Below the pieces are notes generated by a model, which did not search any database, was not told the DNA's origin, and worked only from the letters and a program-made list of their open reading frames with translations. A stretch of 64,000 nt of DNA, from assembly GCA_026129905.1 (NCBI GenBank), contig JAHCHE010000035.1, positions 1 to 64,000 of the forward strand, in the 5' to 3' direction. Each line of letters begins with the position of its first letter. Position 1 is the first letter of the stretch. The DNA is from Bryobacteraceae bacterium. GTDB taxonomy: Bacteria; Acidobacteriota; Terriglobia; Bryobacterales; Bryobacteraceae. The position numbers and the translations under genes are program-made. Shown here piece by piece: positions 7,345 to 13,739 of the stretch.

Positions 7345-7677
7345 TCAGTTCACTCCTTTTCCGGCCAGCCGCTCGACGGCCTTCACAACCGGGTTGTTCT
7401 CCAGCGGGACCTTCGCGTTCGTGCCCGTCTCGGGCAAGACGTGCGAGCGGATCTCGGGCGCGTCCTCGGCGGCCCGGGCTTCCATCAGGAACTGCCGCGC
7501 TTCGGCCGGCGACGCGTTACGCGCCAGCAGTCCAGCCGCTTTCGAGGGCATGCCGGCCAGCGCGCACAGCTCGACGATCTCGCGCGCCTCGGCGTAGCCT
7601 TGCTGGCGAGCCTGTGCGCGGATTGCTTCCACATCGACTTGCTCAGCCGGCGCGGGCTGAGCGGTTTCATCGGTCAT
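7345..7677 (-). CDS. Internal start: capsid scaffold (Nu3-like, 110 aa)
   Basis: Within the 3' part of the protease gene and in the same frame, an ATG at 7677 is preceded on the minus strand by AAGGAGG nine to ten bases upstream, a near-perfect ribosome binding site that has no other use there. The product (MTDETAQPAPAEQVDVEAIR...) is 110 residues, acidic and alpha-helical, as expected for an assembly scaffold. This mirrors lambda, where scaffold Nu3 starts inside gene C. The scaffold would be degraded by the protease during maturation. Confidence 0.7.
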   Translation of the reverse strand: MTDETAQPAPAEQVDVEAIRAQARQQGYAEAREIVELCALAGMPSKAAGLLARNASPAEARQFLMEARAAEDAPEIRSHVLPETGTNAKVPLENNPVVKAVERLAGKGVN

Positions 7678-8508
7678 GATCGTTTTGCCTCCTTGTGTGG
7701 CTGAAGTACTTGGCTTGGAACCGATGCCGCTGGGCCTGGCGGCGACGGCGAAATCGGCCAGCGCGTTCCGCAGGGTTCCGGTGCGGTCCGCCAAGTTAGT
7801 GGCTACCGCGTCGGGACCGCGTTTGAGCGCCGCTCCGAGTGATCGAACGGCGTCGTCGGTCATTCCGCGCCGTCTGGCGACAGCGCCGACAAACAGCGCG
7901 TAGAGCCGGGCGACTTCGGCTTCGAGCGCGGTCCGGGCAGAGTCCGAGAGCGGCTCGTTGGGGTTGCCGTCGGTCTTGCCCTCGCCCTCGGCGATGTAGG
8001 TGACCTGGACGCCGAGCTTGCGGTTGTACTCGCTCCAATCGACATGCTCGGCGTAGACGCCAATGCTGCCCGCGCCTCCGGTGAACTGCGGCACGTAAAT
8101 GCGCTCGGCCGCCGTTGCGAGCAGGTACGCCGCGCTGAACATGCGATTGTCGGCGATGGCCCACATCGGCTTGCGCCGGCCCAGTTCCTCGAGCGCCGCG
8201 GCGGTTTCAAAGGCGTGGTCGGAATCGCCGCCTGGCGAGTTGATGCGCAGCAGGATGCCCCGCACATCGCGGTCGGCGGCCGCCTGCTCCACTTCGTCGA
8301 GAATCTGGCCATAGCCGGTTGCGCCGAGAAACAGCGCCTCGAACAGCGATGGCTCGTTGGCGAGCACGCCGGCGATGTCGACGATCGCGATGCCGTTGTG
8401 GAGCGCGTACGGGCGGCGGGCGCCGTACGCGGCATCGAGCTGCGCCGCGTCGATCAACAGCGGCTTGGCGCCGAACAGCCGCAGGACCTGATCACGTTGG
8501 GTTGTCAT
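7345..8508 (-). CDS. Prohead protease, S49 family (lambda gpC-like), with scaffold domain
   Basis: 387 residues from ATG 8508 (ATG 8520 is also possible; both overlap the portal stop). Residues about 40-260 are an S49/SppA-type protease: IVDIAGVLAN, then RGILLRINSPGGDSDHAFE (the conserved INSPGG), then NRMFSAAYLLATAA with the presumed nucleophile serine, and GSIGVYAEH...EGEGKTDGNP with the presumed catalytic lysine. The last 110 residues are the helical scaffold that also starts independently at 7677. It cleaves scaffold and portal or itself in the prohead. Genes follow the lambda order B-C-D-E. Confidence 0.88.
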   Translation of the reverse strand: MTTQRDQVLRLFGAKPLLIDAAQLDAAYGARRPYALHNGIAIVDIAGVLANEPSLFEALFLGATGYGQILDEVEQAAADRDVRGILLRINSPGGDSDHAFETAAALEELGRRKPMWAIADNRMFSAAYLLATAAERIYVPQFTGGAGSIGVYAEHVDWSEYNRKLGVQVTYIAEGEGKTDGNPNEPLSDSARTALEAEVARLYALFVGAVARRRGMTDDAVRSLGAALKRGPDAVATNLADRTGTLRNALADFAVAARPSGIGSKPSTSATQGGKTIMTDETAQPAPAEQVDVEAIRAQARQQGYAEAREIVELCALAGMPSKAAGLLARNASPAEARQFLMEARAAEDAPEIRSHVLPETGTNAKVPLENNPVVKAVERLAGKGVN

Positions 8509-9940
8509 TGTCGTTCTCATTCGATGGCGGGGCGCCGCCGGACCGCGCGTCGGAGTCGTATTCGAGGCCCAACGAATCGGCCCTCGCGTTGTCGGCAGCG
8601 ATCTCCTCGTCGATGGCCTCGGCATCGTAGCCCTGCTCGGAGACCACCTCGGCGCGGCTCTTGAAGCCGGCGCGCACCGCCATCACCTGCGCCTTGATGT
8701 CTTTCAACGGATCGACCCAGGCGAAGCCCGGCGGAATCCACTTCGCCCCGGGTACATCGGCGGCAGCCTGGGGCAGTGCGCCACTGAGAATGGCCACCTG
8801 CAACCAGGCGCTCCAGATCGGCCGGCACATCTGGAAGACGATCACCTGGTGCTGGAACTGCTCGCAGCGGCGGCGGAACTCCAGCAGGCCGGCCCGGATC
8901 GAGGAGTAGTTCACGCCGGTGAGGTCGCCGGTCAACTGCTCGTAGGTGATGCCCATGCCGGCGGCGATCGAACGCAACTGGACCCGCATGAACGTCTCGT
9001 AGCTCGCGCCCACATCGGCCGGAGAGGAGAACGTCACATCCTCGCCGGGCAGCAGCACCTGCAGCGTGCCCGGCTCCAGGCCGGCGAGCGCAACGCCAGT
9101 CGCGTCCTGGCTGGTTTCGCCGAGCAGCGAATCCTGCGGGGCGTTCTTGGTGATGAAGCCGGCGAACATCGCCGCCGTCTTCTTGCGGACCAGTTCGGCG
9201 TCGTCGTACTGGTCCAGTTCGTGGAGCTTGATCAGCACGTGCGTCAGCCAGGGCTGCCCGCGGAGCTGGCCGGGACGCAACGGCCGGAACAGATGCAGCA
9301 CCGATTCCGCCGGCACGCGCGCCAACTCGGTTGAAGCGAGCGGATGGCTGGTGTCGCCGGGATGCTCCCGGTACAGGTGGTACGCGACCCTCTTGCCAAT
9401 GCCGTTGAACTCGATCCCGGCGCGGGTGTAGTTGCCGTTTTCCAGCTTGCGCGTCTCGCTGGAAGGCAGGTGCTCCGCTTCGAGCAATTGCAGTTGGAGC
9501 GGCACCGACAGGCCATCTTTGGGCAATCGCGGCCGCAGGCGGATGAAACACTCGCCGGCCTCCATCACCGAACGGCACGCCATCGCCTGCAAGCCATAGA
9601 AGTCCGTCAGGCCCGCGGCGTCGGCTTCGTCGGTCCAGCGCAGCCACAGCGCCTGGATCTGTTCCTTTGTGGCCGCGTCCGGATGCAGCGACTGCGGCTT
9701 GATGCCGGTGCCGATGCAATTTCCCACGAAGGCGTCGAGCGCGTTCGTGGCCCACGGGTTCCGCCGCACCATGTCCCGCGAGCGAGCGCGGAGCGTCTCG
9801 GCGCTGCGGAAGACGAGCGTGTTGATGTCGCTCGCTGGCGGCGTCCAGCCGGTGGTGCGCCGGGAGGCGGAGGCCGCTTCGTAATCGGCCGCCTCGAAGA
9901 AACGGGGCCACGCCTTCCGCAGCCGCTCGAACCATCGCAA
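8492..9940 (-). CDS. Portal protein, lambda gpB family
   Basis: 482 residues. Family features include NPWATNALDAFVGNCIGTGIKP near residue 60-82 (quoted in part), a LQLLEAEHLP motif, GIEFNGIGKRVAYHLYREHPGD, and VLHLFRPLRPGQLRGQPWLTHV in the middle, all characteristic of lambda-type portals. It forms the dodecameric ring at one capsid vertex through which DNA is packaged and ejected, and binds the terminase. It is encoded 2 bp after gpW and overlaps the protease start, so translation is likely coupled. Size (lambda gpB 533) is compatible. Confidence 0.92.
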   Translation of the reverse strand: MRWFERLRKAWPRFFEAADYEAASASRRTTGWTPPASDINTLVFRSAETLRARSRDMVRRNPWATNALDAFVGNCIGTGIKPQSLHPDAATKEQIQALWLRWTDEADAAGLTDFYGLQAMACRSVMEAGECFIRLRPRLPKDGLSVPLQLQLLEAEHLPSSETRKLENGNYTRAGIEFNGIGKRVAYHLYREHPGDTSHPLASTELARVPAESVLHLFRPLRPGQLRGQPWLTHVLIKLHELDQYDDAELVRKKTAAMFAGFITKNAPQDSLLGETSQDATGVALAGLEPGTLQVLLPGEDVTFSSPADVGASYETFMRVQLRSIAAGMGITYEQLTGDLTGVNYSSIRAGLLEFRRRCEQFQHQVIVFQMCRPIWSAWLQVAILSGALPQAAADVPGAKWIPPGFAWVDPLKDIKAQVMAVRAGFKSRAEVVSEQGYDAEAIDEEIAADNARADSLGLEYDSDARSGGAPPSNENDNDNPT

Positions 9941-9942
9941 CG

Positions 9943-10146
9943 TCAGAAGCCCTTCTCGGTGTACACCCGGATCTGCCGGATGGCCGTCCCGCCGCCGCTC
10001 CCGGCCAAGTCGGCTTCGGCGGCGGCAATCGCCGCTTTCAACTCATCGATGGTCCGGTATTCGATCTCGCGATCCGCGAAGCGGACTCGCCGGACGCCGT
10101 TGGCCAGAGCATCGCGCAGCGCCTGCAATTGTTGGTCCGTGTACAT
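9943..10146 (-). CDS. Head-tail joining protein gpW
   Basis: 67 residues, the length of lambda gpW (68). Sequence MYTDQQLQALRDALANGVRR, then RVRFADREIEYRTIDELKAAIAAAE shows the gpW alpha-beta-beta-alpha pattern. gpW seals the portal after packaging and is needed before tail attachment. In lambda gpW sits between the large terminase and the portal. Here the portal follows at once but the terminase lies 9 kb away, because an oppositely oriented 4-kb island and the methyltransferase block have been inserted. Confidence 0.88.
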   Translation of the reverse strand: MYTDQQLQALRDALANGVRRVRFADREIEYRTIDELKAAIAAAEADLAGSGGGTAIRQIRVYTEKGF

Positions 10147-10213
10147 CGAATTCGCCTGTCAATCGCCTCGATCCGATTTCCGGACAAAAATCGGCTAATG
10201 ATGCCGAATTCGC

Positions 10214-10242
10214 TTGCTTTTTTCGGGAACCCGAGTGATGAA
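10214..10242 (+). promoter_or_regulatory. Repeated prophage promoter-like element, copy 0
   Basis: TTGCTT (10214-10219), 17 bp, then GATGAA (10237-10242), inside the shared sequence TTGC-N13-CCGAGTGATGAATCGT found four more times in this island. Unlike those, similarity stops soon after the -10-like box, and the downstream gene has a normal leader with AAAGGAG before ATG 10292. This supports a promoter role over a translated leader. Confidence 0.55.
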
Positions 10243-10291
10243 TCGTGTGGTGCCAGAGACAAGCACAAACGAAAAAGGAGAACAGAACACG

Positions 10292-10897
10292 ATGTTTACG
10301 ATTGATAACGAAAACATGATCCTGGCCGGCGCCTCCGCCGAGGAGGCTCAAATGGCTGGAGTCGAGGCCTTCGCCACCCAGAAGGAACTGGCGAAACTCG
10401 CCGCCAACTGGCCCGCCAGCCGCCTGGTGGAAACCTGGAACGGATTCGCCGGCGCGGTTCCGTTCGACGATTTGAAGCCGGTGAAGAAGTTCACCGACCG
10501 CAAAACGGCGGTCGCCCGGATCTGGTCGGCCATCCAACGCCTGAACGCGCACGTTGCGCCCCAGGCGTCCCAGGACGAGCCCGCCGAGGCGCCCGCGACC
10601 ACCGAGGCCACGCCGGAAGAGAAGGCCCCCAAAACGCCCAAGGCCTCGAAAAAGGCCAAACCCAAGAAGGAAGCCGCCGCCCCCAAAACCGCCCGCGAGG
10701 GCAGCAAGACCACCGCAGTCCTGGACCTGATCCGCCGCCCGGACGGCGCCACGCTCAGCGAGATCATGGCCGCCACCGGCTGGCAGAAGCACAGCGTGCG
10801 CGGCTTCATTTCCGGCGCGGTCGGCAAGAAGATGGGCCTCACGGTCGAGTCCTCGCGCCGCGAAGACGGCGAGCGCGTGTACCGGCTGGCCATCTAA
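10292..10897 (+). CDS. DUF3489 protein (201 aa)
   Basis: 201 residues from ATG 10292, chosen for the AAAGGAG upstream. The N-terminal ~85 residues are helical (TQKELAKLAANWPASRLVETWNG), followed by an Ala/Pro/Lys-rich linker (about 90-135) and a C-terminal winged-helix-like domain: SKTTAVLDLIRRPDGATLSE, then IMAATGWQKHSVRGFISGAV, then KKMGLTVESSRREDG. This C-terminal block is the DUF3489 domain, common in phages and integrated elements of G+C-rich bacteria and probably DNA-binding. It may regulate the island. An earlier in-frame ATG at 10238 would put the conserved element inside the coding region. A strong terminator follows. A 60-bp fragment of this gene recurs at 12831-12892. Confidence 0.8.
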   Translation: MFTIDNENMILAGASAEEAQMAGVEAFATQKELAKLAANWPASRLVETWNGFAGAVPFDDLKPVKKFTDRKTAVARIWSAIQRLNAHVAPQASQDEPAEAPATTEATPEEKAPKTPKASKKAKPKKEAAAPKTAREGSKTTAVLDLIRRPDGATLSEIMAATGWQKHSVRGFISGAVGKKMGLTVESSRREDGERVYRLAI

Positions 10898-10922
10898 CCG
10901 GAGGGACCGTGATGAACCAACC

Positions 10923-10955
10923 GCCGCCGGCCAACGCGCGCCGGCGGCTTTTTTT
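10923..10955 (+). terminator. Intrinsic terminator after the DUF3489 gene
   Basis: A perfect 9-bp G+C stem (10923-10931 with 10940-10948), 8-nt loop and seven T residues. It is followed after 18 bp by the next promoter-like element, so the cassettes are insulated from each other. Confidence 0.85.
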
Positions 10956-10973
10956 CTTCCGGTCCGATTTCCC

Positions 10974-11002
10974 TTGCAATCCCAGGCCACCCGAGTGATG
11001 AA
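10974..11002 (+). promoter_or_regulatory. Repeated prophage promoter-like element, copy 1
   Basis: TTGCAA (10974-10979), 17-bp spacer, GATGAA (10997-11002). The ATG of the next gene lies 15 nt after the first base of the -10-like box, so a transcript would start within about 0-3 nt of the start codon. No Shine-Dalgarno is present. An alternative reading is a five-codon leader ORF (10998-11015) whose TGA overlaps the ATG. Confidence 0.6.
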
Positions 11003-11011
11003 TCGTCGTGT

Positions 11012-11392
11012 ATGAAACAACCAAAGCAACGCCGCAAACCACACGGCCAGGTCCCCGCCGATATCGCCGGCCACGGCTTCGTCGCCGACCTGGAACACGA
11101 GATGTCGCAACTGGCCGCGGGATTCGGCATCCGCGTCCACAGGTTCCGGAAGAACGGCGACTGGTTCCTGGCCGTGCGCCTGCCGGACCGGGACGAGCTC
11201 GCCAGGATCGACCGCGACTCCACGGGCGAGGACGCGCCGGCGCAGACCATGACCGCCTCGACGGAGGGCGACGACAACTATCCGATCCACCTGGTCGTCA
11301 CCGGCGATGCCGGCCAGATCGAGTTCGAGGACGATGTCCCCAGCATTGAACTGGGCGATGCGTTCATTGACGTTCGGGTCGTCGACGGCTAA
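11012..11392 (+). CDS. Unknown prophage protein (126 aa)
   Basis: 126 residues, not recognised. A basic N-terminal 20 residues (MKQPKQRRKPHGQ) precedes a helix (FVADLEHEMSQLAAGFGIRV) and an acidic beta-rich half (IHLVVTGDAGQIEFEDDVPS). Overall strongly acidic, which for small phage proteins sometimes points to DNA mimicry or inhibition of a host protein, but there is no direct evidence. It starts immediately after copy 1 of the repeated element, which shares the codons for MK with the genes behind copies 2-4. A short hairpin without T-run lies at about 11428-11443, before the next gene. Confidence 0.6.
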   Translation: MKQPKQRRKPHGQVPADIAGHGFVADLEHEMSQLAAGFGIRVHRFRKNGDWFLAVRLPDRDELARIDRDSTGEDAPAQTMTASTEGDDNYPIHLVVTGDAGQIEFEDDVPSIELGDAFIDVRVVDG

Positions 11393-11465
11393 CCGCCGGC
11401 GCCCCGGCCTCGCCCGCGCCCGCCCGGCATAGGCGGGCTTAACGGCGTGAAAGGATCAAACGGCA

Positions 11466-11699
11466 ATGGATATCGATCTCATCAACGCCATCAACGCGCT
11501 GGCCGCGATATCGGATCAGCGCATGACCGACGCCTTGCGGGACGGCGACCCGGTCCCCTCCAATCCCGCGCTGCAACACACGCGCGACGCGGTGCGCAAA
11601 CGGGTGCGGGACCTCGCGGATCGCCTCAATCGCGCGGCCGACGCCGCGGAAGTCGCTTCGACAAACGCCAGTCTGGGCCTGCCGGAGGCTGCCCAATGA
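11466..11699 (+). CDS. Small helical prophage protein (77 aa)
   Basis: 77 residues, almost entirely helical: MDIDLINAINALAAISDQR, then TRDAVRKRVRDLADRLNRAADAAEVA. No family is recognised; it may form a coiled-coil oligomer. AAAGGA 12-17 nt before ATG 11466 could serve as ribosome binding site. Its TGA overlaps the ATG of the next gene (ATGA), so the two are translationally coupled. Confidence 0.55.
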   Translation: MDIDLINAINALAAISDQRMTDALRDGDPVPSNPALQHTRDAVRKRVRDLADRLNRAADAAEVASTNASLGLPEAAQ

Positions 11700-11905
11700 A
11701 AAAGGCCGGCGTCCAGATCAACGCGACCTACGCAGTCAGGATCGCCGGGCGCCTCGCGCCGGTCACGATCCTTCGCCGCTCGCCGGACGGCGGCTGGGTG
11801 GGGCGCAACGAGCGGACGGGCCGCGAGGTCCGCGTCCGCAGCGCTACCAAGCTCCTGCATCTATGCGCGCCGCACCCGCAACTCTTCTTCCATCGCGAAG
11901 GCTAA
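11696..11905 (+). CDS. Small beta-barrel-like prophage protein, paralog 1 (69 aa)
   Basis: 69 residues. Its first ~55 residues are nearly identical in pattern to the gene at 12180-12425: both begin MKKA-VQINATY, then V(R/K)-(I/V)-GRLAPV-IL, then GGWVGRN--TGREVR(V/I)RSA-KL. The alternating hydrophobic strands with GW and R-rich turn suggest a small SH3-like or KOW-like barrel that could bind nucleic acid. Function unknown. The C-termini differ (LCAPHPQLFFHREG here). Start ATG 11696 overlaps the previous stop. A terminator follows at 11907. Confidence 0.65.
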   Translation: MKKAGVQINATYAVRIAGRLAPVTILRRSPDGGWVGRNERTGREVRVRSATKLLHLCAPHPQLFFHREG

Positions 11906-11906
11906 A

Positions 11907-11936
11907 CCGCCAGGGTTGGCGGATGTTCTTTTTTCC
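11907..11936 (+). terminator. Probable intrinsic terminator
   Basis: Stem CCGCCA (11907-11912) with TGGCGG (11917-11922), 4-nt loop, then a T-rich tract with six T residues. It is weaker than the terminators at 10923 and 13377 but holds the same position ahead of the next promoter-like element. Confidence 0.55.
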
Positions 11937-11956
11937 TTTTGGACGTCCGATTTCCC

Positions 11957-11985
11957 TTGCAATTCCGGGCCACCCGAGTGATGAA
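11957..11985 (+). promoter_or_regulatory. Repeated prophage promoter-like element, copy 2
   Basis: TTGCAA (11957-11962), 17 bp, GATGAA (11980-11985), with the ATG of the next gene at 11995, again 15 nt from the first base of the -10-like box. The flanks (CCGATTTCCC upstream, CGTCGTGT downstream) match copies 1 and 3. Confidence 0.6.
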
Positions 11986-11994
11986 TCGTCGTGT

Positions 11995-12183
11995 ATGAAG
12001 CACTCAACAAAGCAGCACATGGTAGTAGTCAAGGCGAAGGACGGCTATGACGAGCACTTCGCCAACGAGGAGGCGGCATGGCAGTACATGGACTTGCACC
12101 GCCTCCCCAGGGAGGCCTACAAGGGGTGGAGGCTGGTTGAAACCAGCCCCGCCTGCCCCGCCGGATTGGAGGCTGTCCAATGA
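11995..12183 (+). CDS. Small prophage protein (62 aa)
   Basis: 62 residues: MKHSTKQHMVVVKAKDGYDE, then HFANEEAAWQYMDLHRLPRE, then AYKGWRLVET. It looks like a compact alpha/beta domain with aromatic residues; no family recognised. It starts right behind copy 2 of the repeated element and its stop overlaps the ATG of the second VQINATY paralog (ATGA). In the first cassette the partner gene ahead of the paralog is a different, helical protein, so only the second gene of the pair was duplicated or kept. Confidence 0.6.
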   Translation: MKHSTKQHMVVVKAKDGYDEHFANEEAAWQYMDLHRLPREAYKGWRLVETSPACPAGLEAVQ

Positions 12184-12425
12184 AAAAGGCCGACGTCCAG
12201 ATCAACGCGACCTACGTGGTCAAGGTCTCCGGTCGCCTCGCCCCGGTCAAAATCCTCCGCGAATCGCCGTACGGCGGCTGGGTGGGACGTAACGAGGGAA
12301 CGGGCCGCGAGGTCCGCATCCGCAGCGCCGCCAAACTTCGCCAGCCGTATCGTACCGGCAACGCGACGGCCTTCAATCGCGCCAACGTCGAGGGCGACGC
12401 CAGCACCGCCAACAGGGAGGAGTGA
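12180..12425 (+). CDS. Small beta-barrel-like prophage protein, paralog 2 (81 aa)
   Basis: 81 residues, paralog of 11696-11905: MKKADVQINATYVVKVSGRL, then APVKILRESPYGGWVGRNEG, then TGREVRIRSAAKL, followed by a unique 27-residue tail (NATAFNRANVEGDAST). Both copies are second genes of an ATGA-coupled pair. Retention of two copies with different tails within 500 bp suggests recent tandem duplication and diversification. Function unknown; an SH3-like nucleic-acid or protein adaptor is a guess. Confidence 0.65.
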   Translation: MKKADVQINATYVVKVSGRLAPVKILRESPYGGWVGRNEGTGREVRIRSAAKLRQPYRTGNATAFNRANVEGDASTANREE

Positions 12426-12431
12426 AACACC

Positions 12432-12755
12432 ATGGCGCGGGATGTCCAACGCGTTCAAACAACCGGATCGCCCGCCGAAGGCGTGGCCTTCCGCATCCGC
12501 AACGACGTCTATTCGTGGGAGCAGCCCGAGCGGCTGAATCGGGCGCTGGCGTCGCTGCTCAACCACTTTGGCCGGCATCGGTACGCCAACTACACCAGGT
12601 TCCGGAGGAGCCATACGGAAATCCAATGCACGCTCTTCCTTCTGAGCGCGCTGTCGCGCACGGGCAAGGCCGGTTATTTCGGCCTCATCGATTTGGACCA
12701 GGAATGGTCCGAATTCGGATGGATCAAGCACGAAGAGGACGACGCCGCAGCGTAG
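12432..12755 (+). CDS. Unknown prophage protein (107 aa)
   Basis: 107 residues, 6 bp after the previous stop with GGGAGG 15-20 nt upstream of the ATG. Sequence AFRIRNDVYSWEQPERLNRA, then LASLLNHFGRHRYANYTRFR, then TLFLLSALSRTGKAGYFGLI, then a very acidic end (DLDQEWSEFGWIKHEEDDAAA, part). Mixed alpha/beta, aromatic-rich, no family recognised. It ends the operon that starts with copy 2 of the repeated element. A degraded hairpin like the 10923 terminator follows at about 12776-12800. Confidence 0.6.
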   Translation: MARDVQRVQTTGSPAEGVAFRIRNDVYSWEQPERLNRALASLLNHFGRHRYANYTRFRRSHTEIQCTLFLLSALSRTGKAGYFGLIDLDQEWSEFGWIKHEEDDAAA

Positions 12756-12830
12756 GTTCCAAATCCCGCGCTCCCCGCCGCCGGCCACGCGCAGGCGGCT
12801 TTCTTGCTTCTGGGCGGCGCATCGCTCGTG

Positions 12831-12892
12831 GAAACGCCCACGTTGCGCCACAGGCCGCCCAGGACGCGCCGGAAGCGCCCGCCGCGACCATG
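12831..12892 (+). pseudogene. Fragment of a DUF3489 gene
   Basis: About 60 bp closely resemble 10543-10602 of the DUF3489 gene. Translated, NAHVAPQAAQDAPEAPAAT matches NAHVAPQASQDEPAEAPATT, then a TAG stop follows. Neither the upstream helical domain nor the C-terminal domain is present. It marks a past duplication or recombination within the island. It lies in the otherwise gene-free stretch 12756-13044. Confidence 0.7.
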
Positions 12893-12947
12893 TAGGCCAG
12901 CCGGAAGAAGAACGGCCCCAAATGGCCGTGGGGCGGCCGAAACCAAT

Positions 12948-12983
12948 CCCGCCGGCGGCGTCCGGCGCGCGGCGGCTTTTTCT
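12948..12983 (+). terminator. Possible imperfect terminator
   Basis: G+C-rich self-complementary sequence (CGCCGG 12950-12955 with CCGGCG 12962-12967, further GGCGG pairs possible) followed by a T-rich run at 12977-12984. It lies in the same place relative to promoter copy 3 as the clean terminators do to copies 1 and 4, but the stem is not clean. Confidence 0.4.
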
Positions 12984-13006
12984 TTCGATCCGGCGTCCGA
13001 TTTCCC

Positions 13007-13035
13007 TTGCAATCCCCGGCCACCCGAGTGATGAA
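13007..13035 (+). promoter_or_regulatory. Repeated prophage promoter-like element, copy 3
   Basis: TTGCAA (13007-13012), 17 bp, GATGAA (13030-13035), ATG at 13045. Nearly identical to copies 1 and 2 from the GTCCGATTTCCC upstream flank through the start codon. Confidence 0.6.
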
Positions 13036-13044
13036 TCGTCGTGT

Positions 13045-13344
13045 ATGAAGCACGCCATCAAAACCCCAAAGACCTACCGGAACGCCACGCCCGGCTTCGC
13101 CATCGAGATCACCGACGACACCGAGCTGGGTTCCGGCATCCTGATCGCCGTCGGAGACGGAAGGTACCAACCGCTCGGCGTCGTAATCAGCATTAATGAG
13201 GCGCGCGAAGTCGCCGACGACGACCTGCGCCGCCGCATGCGCGAACTGGAGGCCGGCGGCGAGCCGATGTGCCCGGAAAGCTACGTCGTGTGGGCGATGG
13301 GCCTCGAAGGCGAGTACCGCGAACTGAAGCGATTCAGGCTGTAA
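13045..13344 (+). CDS. Unknown prophage protein (99 aa)
   Basis: 99 residues: MKHAIKTPKTYRNATPGFAI, then EITDDTELGSGILIAVGDGR, then YQPLGVVISINEAREVADDD, then a charged helical end. The middle looks like a small beta domain with a GDGRYQPLG turn, and the C-terminal half is helical and acidic. No family is recognised. The first codons (MKHA) are part of the conserved start-associated element. Single-gene cassette: promoter-like copy 3 before it, terminator 13377-13407 after it. Confidence 0.6.
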   Translation: MKHAIKTPKTYRNATPGFAIEITDDTELGSGILIAVGDGRYQPLGVVISINEAREVADDDLRRRMRELEAGGEPMCPESYVVWAMGLEGEYRELKRFRL

Positions 13345-13376
13345 CGGCCCTTCGCACCCCAAGGTCCAAATCCACC

Positions 13377-13407
13377 GCCGCCGGTCCGACGCCGGCGGCT
13401 TTTTTTC
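13377..13407 (+). terminator. Intrinsic terminator
   Basis: Nine-pair stem (13377-13385 with 13391-13399, one G-T pair), 5-nt loop and eight T residues. Its arms GCCGCCGG and GCCGGCGGC are the same as those of the 10923 terminator, so the terminator is itself part of the repeated cassette. Confidence 0.85.
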
Positions 13408-13431
13408 TTTCGATTCGGCGGCCGATTTTCG

Positions 13432-13460
13432 TTGCAATTTCGGGCCAGCCGAGTGATTAA
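13432..13460 (+). promoter_or_regulatory. Repeated prophage promoter-like element, copy 4 (diverged)
   Basis: TTGCAA (13432-13437), 17 bp, GATTAA (13455-13460), ATG at 13470. In this copy the ATG of the five-codon leader ORF is changed to ATT, while spacer and hexamer geometry are kept, which favours a promoter over a leader peptide. Confidence 0.6.
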
Positions 13461-13469
13461 TCGTCATGT

Positions 13470-13739
13470 ATGAAGCACAACCCAACAGAACGCGCCGCGC
13501 GGATTGCGGAGGCCGCGATGGATCAGGTGTTCGGCGCAGACGAGACGAAGCCCGCCGGCGCCGCGAAACTGGCGAGGACGGAGGTCATCGAGATCCTCGG
13601 CCAGAAGATCCTGGACATCGAGACCCTGGAAACACGCAACCGCGACGGCCTCGATTTCTACGAGCTGGCGGTGTGGAAGATCCGCACAGCGCTCGAAGCC
13701 GCCTACGAGGCCGGTCTCGCCCAGGGAGCGCGGAAATGA
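13470..13739 (+). CDS. DUF6900-like prophage protein (89 aa)
   Basis: 89 residues: a helical N-terminus (ERAARIAEAAMDQVFG), a polar linker, then IEILGQKILDIETLETRNRD, then GLDFYELAVWKIRTALEAAY. The block LETR-x2-DxLDF-x3-AVW-x-(I/V)-xxALxAAYxAG is what I remember of the DUF6900 family, small proteins of unknown function on plasmids and phages. First gene of a three-gene chain, all joined by ATGA overlaps, behind promoter-like copy 4. Confidence 0.65.
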   Translation: MKHNPTERAARIAEAAMDQVFGADETKPAGAAKLARTEVIEILGQKILDIETLETRNRDGLDFYELAVWKIRTALEAAYEAGLAQGARK

